This document shows positions 1-5,082 of a stretch of DNA of 5,178 nucleotides, in pieces. The notes under the pieces are model-generated. The model made no database searches, was not told the DNA's origin, and worked only from the letters and a program-made list of their open reading frames with translations. The stretch covers positions 1 through 5,178 of the forward strand of contig CAKVGW010000086.1 of assembly GCA_934747325.1 (NCBI GenBank), given 5' to 3'. The stretch comes from an uncultured Candidatus Melainabacteria bacterium (GTDB lineage Bacteria > Cyanobacteriota > Vampirovibrionia > Gastranaerophilales > Gastranaerophilaceae). A program made the position numbers and the translations under genes. The number at the start of each line of letters is the position of its first letter. The first letter of the stretch is position 1.

Positions 1-55
1 TAGAAGTTTTAATTGAGTTGAAAAGTGGAAAAGTTGAATGGGTGAAAAGTTTGAA

Positions 56-77
56 ATTCCCTCTCCTTGAGGAGAGG
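56..77. repeat. CCTCTCC hairpin repeat, copy 1
   Basis: CCTCTCC (60-66) and GGAGAGG (71-77) form a perfect 7-bp stem around a TTGA loop. The 12-base left part ATTCCCTCTCCT (56-67) recurs exactly at 3178-3189, inside a protein-coding gene. C/G-rich elements with CCCTCTCC...GGAGAGGG arms are a familiar kind of dispersed repeat in bacterial genomes. Assigning this copy to such a family is inference from the arm sequence and the second copy. Confidence 0.6.
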
Positions 78-100
78 TACAAATAAATTTTTAACTTTGT

Positions 101-148
101 TCTCTCCCACAACATCCATTTAGTGGGAGAGATGTCACGAGAGTGACA
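101..148. repeat. double-hairpin palindromic repeat
   Basis: Two perfect inverted repeats lie back to back. TCTCTCCCAC (101-110) pairs with GTGGGAGAGA (123-132), a 10-bp stem with a 12-nt loop. TGTCAC (133-138) pairs with GTGACA (143-148) around a GAGA loop. A G-rich tail, GAGAGGGAAAGGGTGAGG (149-166), follows. The arms resemble those of the hairpin at 60-77 and of the element inside the TIGR02757 gene, so this looks like a composite member of the same dispersed repeat class. No transposase or other coding capacity is present. Confidence 0.6.
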
Positions 149-217
149 GAGAGGGAAAGGGTGAGGTGTCGATTGAAGATTTTTAAAATGGTTATTAAAA
201 AGTTGGATTTTCGGTGC

Positions 218-260
218 TAATTGCCTTTGCAATTACGGTAAGTTTGGTGTTCCAATACCG
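218..260. repeat. adjacent inverted repeats
   Basis: TAATTGC (218-224) pairs with GCAATTA (229-235) around a CTTT loop. Immediately after it, CGGTA (236-240) pairs with TACCG (256-260), and nested inside that TTGG (244-247) pairs with CCAA (252-255), leaving a 3-nt bulge. The two hairpins abut without a spacer. No T-run follows, so an intrinsic terminator is unlikely. They may be the left part of the same repeat cluster as 264-307. Confidence 0.5.
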
Positions 261-263
261 AGT

Positions 264-307
264 CTTTGCGAGGAGCTTAAGCGACGTGGCAATCCATAAA
301 AATGGAT
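264..307. repeat. TTGCGAGGAGC...GCGACGTGGCAATCC-type dispersed repeat
   Basis: The segment has the arms TTTGCGAGGAGC and GCGACGTGGCAATCC. They are joined by the 8-base palindrome GCTTAAGC (275-282) and closed by TTGC (266-269) pairing with GCAA (289-292). This word pattern matches a dispersed repeat I know from many unrelated bacterial genomes (ATTGCGAGGAGC..GCGACGTGGCAATC). A further perfect 6-bp hairpin, ATCCAT/ATGGAT (292-297 with 302-307, AAAA loop), overlaps its end. The family assignment rests on recalled motif similarity, not on a search. Confidence 0.6.
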
Positions 308-366
308 AAGTTTAGGAGATGAGAAAGAATTTCAATTATTTTCTTTTATGTTAAACTAGTAACATT

Positions 367-1980
367 ATGATTACGACAGAAAATTTAACAGTGCGTTTTG
401 GCACAGAACCATTATTTGAAAATGTAAATATAAAATTTGCGGAAGGCAATTGTTACGGTCTTATAGGCGCAAACGGTGCAGGAAAAAGTACATTCTTAAA
501 GGTGCTTTCAGGTGATTTAGAACCTACAAGCGGTGAAGTCCATGTTAAAAAAGGGCAACGTATTGCGGTATTAAAACAAAACCATTTTGAGTTTGATGAA
601 TTTACTGCAATTGACACTGTAATTATGGGACATAAACATCTTTATGACGTTATGAAAGAAAAAGATGCTTTATACATGAAGCCTGATTTCAACGACGAGG
701 ATGGAATCAGAGTTGCACATTTAGAAACAGAATTTGCAGAAATGGACGGCTGGCAAGCTGAATCCAATGCATCATCTTTATTAAATGATTTAGGAATTCC
801 ACAAGAATTACATTATTCTTTGATGAAAGACCTTTCAGGCAGTGAAAAAGTGCGTGTGTTATTGGCACAAGCTCTTTTTGGAACTCCGGATATTTTGTTA
901 CTCGACGAGCCTACAAACCACTTGGATTTGGCGACAATTACTTGGTTAGAAGACTTTTTGATTGATTTTCCAAACACAGTAATTGTTGTTTCGCACGATA
1001 GAAAATTTTTGGATAGAATTTGCACGCATATTGCGGATATTGATTTTAGAAATATTCAGCTTTACACAGGTAATTATTCCTTCTGGACTCAAGCAAGTGC
1101 TTTAATTATGAAACAAAAAGAAGAACGCAACAAAAAGCTCGAAGAAAAAGCAGAAGAATTTAGAAAATTTATTGCTAGATTTAGTGCAAACGCGTCTAAA
1201 GCTAAACAAGCGACTTCAAGAAAAAATATGCTTGAAAAATTAACTTTAGAGGATATAAAACCTTCAACAAGAAGATATCCGAGCATAAATTTTAAATTCT
1301 CAAAAATGCCGGGAAAAGATGTTTTAACTGTTCAAGGTTTGAAAAAATCTATAAATGACGAACTTTTAATCAAGGCTTTGTCTTTTGATGTTCGACAAGG
1401 CGAAAAAATCGCATTTGTTTCTAAAAATCAACTTGCGGTAACTACACTTTTTGAAATCTTAGAAGGTAAGATTGAACCTGATGAAGGTTCTGTAACTTGG
1501 GGTGTTACTGCAACTCATTCATATTGCCCAAAAGACAATGGTGAATTTTTTGATACGAATAAAAATCTAATTCAATGGCTTGCACAATATTCGCAAGAAC
1601 AGCATGTAAGTTTTTTGAGAGGATATTTGGGTAGAATGTTGTTTTCCGGAGAAGACGCTGAAAAATCCGTGAATGTTTTATCTGGTGGTGAAAAAGTTCG
1701 TTGCATGTTCGCAAAAACTATGATTGAAGAATCAAATGTTTTGATTTTTGATGAACCTACAAACCACTTGGATTTGGAAGCGATTACATCTTTAAACAAC
1801 GCGCTTATTGATTATACAGGTACGGTTTTATTTACTTCACAAGACTATCAATTCATAAATACAGTTGCGGATAGAATTATTGAAATTACACCAAACGGAT
1901 ATTTGAATTATCAAATGCGTTATGAAGATTATCTTGTAAATGAAGACGTGCAAAAGCGTAGAGCTTTAATGTATAAATAG
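367..1980 (+). CDS. ykpA: ABC-F family ATPase, YkpA/YbiT type
   Basis: This is a soluble protein with two fused ATP-binding cassettes and no membrane segment; ABC-F proteins bind the ribosomal E site and act on stalled or initiating ribosomes. The length (537 aa) and sequence fit the YkpA/YbiT branch. Cassette 1 (about 1-240) has Walker A GANGAGKST (34-42), signature LSGSEK (156-161), Walker B with DEPTNHLD (180-187) and switch His210. The charged linker (about 245-300) includes RFSANASKAKQATSR (271-285). Cassette 2 has signature LSGGEK (438-443) and DEPTNHLD (462-469). Its Walker A is replaced by SKNQLAVTT (352-360), with no P-loop Lys, and its switch His is Gln492. The start is the first ATG after an in-frame TAA at 352-354 and matches the family N-terminus (MI-x-x-ENLTVRFG). 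There is no Shine-Dalgarno sequence near it. It stands alone on the plus strand. Membership is very secure; the exact cellular role is not known from the sequence. Confidence 0.95.
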   Translation: MITTENLTVRFGTEPLFENVNIKFAEGNCYGLIGANGAGKSTFLKVLSGDLEPTSGEVHVKKGQRIAVLKQNHFEFDEFTAIDTVIMGHKHLYDVMKEKDALYMKPDFNDEDGIRVAHLETEFAEMDGWQAESNASSLLNDLGIPQELHYSLMKDLSGSEKVRVLLAQALFGTPDILLLDEPTNHLDLATITWLEDFLIDFPNTVIVVSHDRKFLDRICTHIADIDFRNIQLYTGNYSFWTQASALIMKQKEERNKKLEEKAEEFRKFIARFSANASKAKQATSRKNMLEKLTLEDIKPSTRRYPSINFKFSKMPGKDVLTVQGLKKSINDELLIKALSFDVRQGEKIAFVSKNQLAVTTLFEILEGKIEPDEGSVTWGVTATHSYCPKDNGEFFDTNKNLIQWLAQYSQEQHVSFLRGYLGRMLFSGEDAEKSVNVLSGGEKVRCMFAKTMIEESNVLIFDEPTNHLDLEAITSLNNALIDYTGTVLFTSQDYQFINTVADRIIEITPNGYLNYQMRYEDYLVNEDVQKRRALMYK

Positions 1981-1983
1981 AAT

Positions 1984-2013
1984 AAAAGGTACGTTTTATA
2001 CGTACCTTTTTTT
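1984..2013 (+). terminator. intrinsic terminator of the ABC-F gene, possibly bidirectional
   Basis: AAAAGGTACGT (1984-1994) and ACGTACCTTTT (2000-2010) form a perfect 11-bp stem around the 5-nt loop TTTAT. A run of seven T (2007-2013) spans the end of the 3' arm. It begins 4 nt after the ABC-F stop codon. Read on the minus strand, the same hairpin is followed by TTTTATT, a weaker U-rich tail. It could therefore also end the convergent operon, whose last stop codon is at 2038-2040. Confidence 0.92.
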
Positions 2014-2037
2014 AATGACTTTTGTTATATCAAACTT

Positions 2038-2751
2038 TTATCTGTCAGAAGAAAAATCTCTTTGCAATACATTGTTGATTCTTCTTGTAGCTTTATCAAT
2101 GTCGCCGGTTTTGTAATATAATCTGGCAAGTAACATTTCTCTTGATGACGATGGTGACATATTATAAGCCTTTTGGGCATAAGAAAGCGCTGTTCCGTAA
2201 CGTTTTACTATTGCATAAATTGTCGCAATTTCTTCGTAGCTGCGTGCAACGGTTGTTGTATCATTAGTTATAGCAGGGATTTTTTGATATTCTTCTAAGG
2301 CTTTTACGAATTGTCTGTCTTTTTTATATTTTTGAGCGGTCATAAAAGCTTTTTCAGCTTTTTCTTCAGGAGTTAGCTCAACCGGCTTTGTTTCTTCAGA
2401 AGAGTTGGCAGTAACTGTATCATTTGGCAAGTCCGTAATATTTTCCAATGGTTCTGCAACTTTTTCTTCTTTAGGTGCTTCTGTTTTTTGCTTTTCAACA
2501 AAATCAGGAGTCAAATTTATATCAAGAGTTTTCTTTTCCGCATTTTCTTCTGTACTTTCATCCGAGGCAGTATCCTCAGAATTTTGAGCAGGCTTATTAA
2601 TATTTTCAATGTTGTTTCTACTTATTACTGCATCATCATCACTTACGGGAATGTATTCAAAAGCTTTTATGATAACAACTAAGAATACTACGCAGATTAA
2701 AAGTAGCATTATTAAAAATTTTTTAGAATTTGATTCGATGTATTTGTTCAT
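2038..2751 (-). CDS. membrane-anchored TPR-repeat protein
   Basis: Function is unknown. A single hydrophobic helix (about residues 12-31) follows a Lys-containing N-terminus (Lys3, Lys10, Lys11), which predicts N-in topology with the rest in the periplasm. Residues about 36-130 form a low-complexity linker rich in Glu, Asp, Ser, Thr and Pro, likely disordered. The C-terminal 105 residues hold about three TPR-like helix pairs: around 131-160 (ALEEYQKIP), 171-200 (SYAQKAYNMSP) and 204-230 (LARLYYKTGDIDKA). TPRs usually mediate protein contacts. The start is fixed by an AGGAG 8 nt upstream, which lies inside the end of the TIGR02757 gene; only 3 nt separate the two genes, suggesting translational coupling. 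It is the last gene of the operon, ahead of the 1984-2013 hairpin. The architecture call is firm, the topology inferred, the role open. Confidence 0.85.
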   Translation of the reverse strand: MNKYIESNSKKFLIMLLLICVVFLVVIIKAFEYIPVSDDDAVISRNNIENINKPAQNSEDTASDESTEENAEKKTLDINLTPDFVEKQKTEAPKEEKVAEPLENITDLPNDTVTANSSEETKPVELTPEEKAEKAFMTAQKYKKDRQFVKALEEYQKIPAITNDTTTVARSYEEIATIYAIVKRYGTALSYAQKAYNMSPSSSREMLLARLYYKTGDIDKATRRINNVLQRDFSSDR

Positions 2752-2754
2752 CAG

Positions 2755-3597
2755 CTATGCTCCTAATTTTGTACTATTTAATTCTACACCAAAAGCAAAC
2801 ATTGCAAAATCATATTTTACAGGGTCATCAGGTGAAAATTCTTTTAACTTGTTTGTAAGTTCAATTACAGCCTTGAAATCATTGCTTTTGCGGTTTAATA
2901 ATCCCATATTTCTGGAAATTCTTGCAACATGAACATCCAGTGGAATCAGTAAATCTTTTGGTTGCATAAAATCCCAAATGCCTAAATCTACAGGTGATTT
3001 TCTAATCATCCAACGTAAAAACATGTTCATACGTTTCATTGCGCCACCATTAGCAGGGTTCGGAAGCATGTGATAAAATCCCTGCCCGACAGTTTTTGGT
3101 GCGTGAGAATAAAAATAATCTATGATTATTTGAAAAAACTTTGGATAATCATTGTATTTCTCTGAACATCCTTGGTCATTCCCTCTCCTAGGGGGAGGGC
3201 TAGGGTGGGGGCTTATCTGATTAGACACAATAGTATTCCATCCATACTTAAACAACTCCTCTAACCCGCAACTTTCGTTATACAACGCATACAAAATCTC
3301 AAAAATCGGAATAATATCATAATCCTTAGAAAATCTGTATTCCAAATCTTTCAAGTTATCAAAATCACCATTTTTAACATAATTAGCAATATCATTGTCA
3401 GCACGATTAAACAAATCATTTAATTTTGCAATGAACATTTTTCTGTTTCCGTAAGCAAACAAAGACGCAATAAACCCCGCAAGTTCTATGTCTTCTTTAT
3501 TTTTGAATCTATGCGGAAATTGAATTGGATCATCTTTTATAAAATCCGTGGTTTCATATTTTTCTACTAATTTATCTAATTCGTTTTTTGTTATCAT
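2755..3597 (-). CDS. TIGR02757/DUF2400 family protein with an in-frame repeat insertion
   Basis: Family hallmarks are present: DDPIQFPHRF (22-31), DIELAGFIASLFAYGNRK (36-53), KRMNMFLRWMIR (178-189), VDLGIW (193-198), LIPLDVHVARISRNMGLL (197-214 region) and DDPVKYDFAMFAFGV near the end. The biochemical function of the family is, as far as I know, unestablished. The PLDVHVAR segment recalls the catalytic Asp region (D-T-H-V-x-R) of HhH-GPD DNA glycosylases, but I see no helix-hairpin-helix, so that link is only inference. Residues about 128-140 (PHPSPPPRRG core) are encoded by a palindromic repeat and look foreign to the family; they lie in a loop between conserved blocks, and the frame stays open. 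The start is the only ATG matching the family N-terminus. No Shine-Dalgarno precedes it, and 36 nt separate it from tadA. Confidence 0.9.
   Translation of the reverse strand: MITKNELDKLVEKYETTDFIKDDPIQFPHRFKNKEDIELAGFIASLFAYGNRKMFIAKLNDLFNRADNDIANYVKNGDFDNLKDLEYRFSKDYDIIPIFEILYALYNESCGLEELFKYGWNTIVSNQISPHPSPPPRRGNDQGCSEKYNDYPKFFQIIIDYFYSHAPKTVGQGFYHMLPNPANGGAMKRMNMFLRWMIRKSPVDLGIWDFMQPKDLLIPLDVHVARISRNMGLLNRKSNDFKAVIELTNKLKEFSPDDPVKYDFAMFAFGVELNSTKLGA
2760..2764 (-). promoter_or_regulatory. ribosome binding site of the TPR protein gene
   Basis: On the minus strand the sequence reads AGGAG, 8 nt before the ATG at 2751. It overlaps the last codons of the TIGR02757 gene, so translation of the two genes is probably coupled. 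It supports the chosen TPR-gene start. Confidence 0.75.
3178..3212. repeat. CCCTCTCC palindromic repeat inserted in the TIGR02757 gene
   Basis: CCCTCTCC (3181-3188) pairs with GGGGAGGG (3192-3199) in an 8-bp stem with one G-T pair and a TAG loop. CTAGGGTGGGGGCT (3200-3213) follows. The first 12 bases (3178-3189) are identical to 56-67 in the intergenic region. On the coding (minus) strand it is translated as SPHPSPPPRRGN. Its high GC contrasts with the AT-rich gene around it. The element keeps the reading frame and adds no stop codon. Confidence 0.75.
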
Positions 3598-3633
3598 AAT
3601 TATTTGTTGGGATGAAAGCCCAGACTACACTCT

Positions 3634-4053
3634 CTATCTTCTTATTTTTTCGAAAAACTCTTTTAATATTCTATCACATATTTCTTCTTCAATTCCACCA
3701 TAAATTTTAATTTTAGAGTGTGATAATTTTGGCAAATCCAATACACTTCCCATCGCCCCATATTGTAAATTATATGAGCCAAAATATACTGTGTTTATTC
3801 CGGCTTGCAAAATAGCCCAAGCACACATCGGACACGGTTCTAATGTTACATACAATTCGCACTCTTTCAAGCGAGATGTATTCAATATCTTTTGTGCGTC
3901 TTTAATTGCTAAAATTTCTGCGTGCGCAGTAACATCATTATCGACTTCACGCCGATTATAAGCATAAGAAACAATTTCCCCGTCTTTTTTTATTACACAT
4001 CCTACAGGAACATCTATTTTACATAATTTTGCTTGTTCTATTGCATATTTCAT
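3634..4053 (-). CDS. tadA: tRNA-specific adenosine deaminase TadA
   Basis: TadA deaminates adenosine 34 of tRNA-Arg(ACG) to inosine in the cytosol, allowing wobble decoding of CGU, CGC and CGA. The zinc-dependent cytidine/deoxycytidylate deaminase fold is evident. The motif HAE (44-46) supplies a zinc ligand and the catalytic Glu, and EPCPMC (72-77) supplies the two zinc cysteines. PVGCVI (16-21), NRRE (33-36), GAMGSVLDL (99-107) and a C-terminal CDRILKEFFEKIRR helix are typical of TadA rather than of free-base deaminases. At 139 aa it is about 10 residues shorter at the N-terminus than common homologues. The reading frame upstream contains no other ATG before an in-frame stop, so this start is forced. 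It begins 2 nt after the lipoprotein stop without its own Shine-Dalgarno, so translation is probably coupled. Confidence 0.93.
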   Translation of the reverse strand: MKYAIEQAKLCKIDVPVGCVIKKDGEIVSYAYNRREVDNDVTAHAEILAIKDAQKILNTSRLKECELYVTLEPCPMCAWAILQAGINTVYFGSYNLQYGAMGSVLDLPKLSHSKIKIYGGIEEEICDRILKEFFEKIRR

Positions 4054-4055
4054 TT

Positions 4056-4508
4056 TTATGGTTTTGTTTTTAAAGCTGCTTCTTCACATTTTTTTGCAAC
4101 TTCCGGTGTTAAAATTCCAATTTTTTTGAAGAAATTTTTGTACATCCAACTATCCGCAAAATGTTGGTAAACTCTGCTGGTATCAACATCATCAGCAAGT
4201 TTAAAATTTTTCATATTATATTCTTTTGGAGAAATTCCTTCATCGGTCAATATTCTATCTATTTCATTAAAAGTATATTTCATATTTGCGGCTACATCAT
4301 TAAATTGTGCAATCTTCTCAGAATCTTTTGCTGCAGCTGTAGAATTAAAAATATTTCTATAAACAGCAGAATCTAATTCTGCTTGTTTTAAGCAATTTTC
4401 TTCTGCAATTTCTACTTTATTTCTTTTGTCTGTTTGAGATGCACAAGAAGCTGTAACCAAGCTCCCTATAGCAACCACTGGTAAAAATGTCTTTAAAGAT
4501 ATCTTCAT
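4056..4508 (-). CDS. putative lipoprotein, paralogue A of a tandem pair
   Basis: I do not recognise this family. The N-terminus MKISLKTFLP plus a hydrophobic stretch ends in LVTASC, a probable signal peptidase II lipobox with the lipidated Cys at 22 (Thr at -3 is slightly non-canonical). The mature part is about 128 residues, polar and mainly helical by composition, with no membrane segment. It shares with the neighbouring gene the blocks LDS (45-47), IFN-x-T (53-57), KDS (61-63), FN (69-70), YQHF (114-117), FF (126-127) and a late Cys (141). A second Cys (39) may match Cys34 of the paralogue, and the two could form a periplasmic disulfide; that is inference. The start is set by AAGGAG 6 nt upstream. 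It lies 19 nt after paralogue B and 2 nt before tadA, inside the operon. Confidence 0.85.
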   Translation of the reverse strand: MKISLKTFLPVVAIGSLVTASCASQTDKRNKVEIAEENCLKQAELDSAVYRNIFNSTAAAKDSEKIAQFNDVAANMKYTFNEIDRILTDEGISPKEYNMKNFKLADDVDTSRVYQHFADSWMYKNFFKKIGILTPEVAKKCEEAALKTKP

Positions 4509-4514
4509 ACCTTA

Positions 4515-4520
4515 CTCCTT
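4515..4520 (-). promoter_or_regulatory. ribosome binding site of lipoprotein A
   Basis: On the minus strand the sequence reads AAGGAG, 6 nt before the ATG at 4508. The preceding word ATATAAGTACA (4523-4533) is the same as the one in front of lipoprotein B and overlaps the 3' end of that gene. Confidence 0.8.
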
Positions 4521-4527
4521 TATGTAC

Positions 4528-5046
4528 TTATATTATTTTTAATACTGAAATTGCGTGTTGTGAGTATTTATCGCACTTATTTTTTATATTTTTATCTAAA
4601 ACACCATTATCATTAAAGAATTTTTGGTATACAAAATTATCTAAAAAGTGTTGATAATAAGCATTGTTATCACACTTACACATTTCATCATAATCTTTTA
4701 ATAACATTCCAGAATTTTTGGCTTTAGTTTTTAAAAATGACTCAACATTCTGTTGATCATATGAACTGGAACGAAGCTGTGATGCAATTTTGTTAAATTC
4801 GGCAACTTTTGCTGAATCTTTTATCAATTTTGTTGCATTGAAAATATCTGAATAAGCAATAGAATCTAATTTAGAGATTTTTTTATCAGCACCTATGGTA
4901 TTTTCGATGTTATCATAATCTTTTACAGTTTTATTATTTTCCACACAATATTGATGAGCAAGAGATTTGATTTCGCTATCGCAAGCTGTAAGTGTAATTG
5001 CACCTGCTAGTGTGATTGGTAAAAAAGTTTTTAGTGATACGTTCAT
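4528..5046 (-). CDS. putative lipoprotein, paralogue B of a tandem pair
   Basis: This protein is of unknown family and is 172 aa long. The N-terminus MNVSLKTFLP is followed by a hydrophobic stretch ending in a canonical lipobox, LTAC, with Cys22 lipidated after cleavage. The mature region shares spaced blocks with paralogue A: LDS (60-62), IFN-x-T (68-72), KDS (76-78), FN (84-85), YQHF (131-134), FF (143-144) and Cys158. The distance between the FN and YQHF blocks is nearly the same in both (44 versus 46 residues). B carries about 20 extra residues between Cys34 and the LDS block, and an additional Cys pair, CKC (123-125), that A lacks. The start is supported by AAGGAG 7 nt upstream and by the matching N-terminus of A. 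It follows the probable obg gene by 36 nt. Confidence 0.85.
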   Translation of the reverse strand: MNVSLKTFLPITLAGAITLTACDSEIKSLAHQYCVENNKTVKDYDNIENTIGADKKISKLDSIAYSDIFNATKLIKDSAKVAEFNKIASQLRSSSYDQQNVESFLKTKAKNSGMLLKDYDEMCKCDNNAYYQHFLDNFVYQKFFNDNGVLDKNIKNKCDKYSQHAISVLKII

Positions 5047-5053
5047 TTTTATA

Positions 5054-5059
5054 CTCCTT
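5054..5059 (-). promoter_or_regulatory. ribosome binding site of lipoprotein B
   Basis: AAGGAG on the minus strand, 7 nt before the ATG at 5046, is preceded by ATATAAGTACA (5059-5069). The same arrangement lies upstream of lipoprotein A. Confidence 0.8.
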
Positions 5060-5082
5060 GTACTTATATAAAACTTGTAAAA

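Larger units (their letters stand above)
1..366. other. gene-free region rich in short palindromic repeats, upstream of the ABC-F gene
   Basis: No credible coding region was found on either strand. Positions about 14-57 are a purine-rich stretch with imperfect reiterations of GAAAAGTT-like words. Positions 56-148 and 218-307 hold a series of perfect short inverted repeats, listed separately. The repeats are visibly richer in G and C than the AT-rich background. The last 60 bases before the ABC-F start are AT-rich and could carry its promoter, but I found no pair of -35 and -10 boxes with good sequence and spacing. A purine-rich AGGAG at 314-318 lies too far from the start at 367 to serve it as a ribosome binding site. 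Confidence 0.75.

Noticed and set aside
230..262. GGTGTTCCAATACC, superficially like a tRNA T-arm
   Set aside because: The conserved GGTTCGAATCC core is absent, and no acceptor stem or anticodon arm can be built around it.
56..307. Repeated palindromes considered as a CRISPR array
   Set aside because: The units differ from one another, there are no regular spacers of similar length, and no cas genes are visible.
910..1777. 22 identical bases at 910-931 and 1756-1777 within the ABC-F gene
   Set aside because: Both copies encode the PTNHLDL part of the Walker B/D-loop in the two cassettes. The identity follows from conserved protein sequence and shared codon use, so it is not a separate repeat element.
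813..1799. Several minus-strand frames of 65-75 codons opposite the ABC-F gene
   Set aside because: They lie fully inside a strongly conserved gene, have no ribosome binding site or recognisable domains, and mirror the coding strand.
2405..2932. Plus-strand frames of 60-107 codons opposite the TPR and TIGR02757 genes
   Set aside because: They are antisense shadows of supported genes; their hydrophobic look comes from the complement of acidic, Lys-rich codons.
3178..3219. Possibility that the repeat breaks the TIGR02757 gene (pseudogene)
   Set aside because: The reading frame is uninterrupted from start to stop, and conserved family blocks are intact on both sides of the insert.
4161..4376. 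71-codon plus-strand frame opposite lipoprotein A
   Set aside because: It has no start signals or family resemblance, while the opposite strand has a signal peptide, a ribosome binding site and a paralogue.
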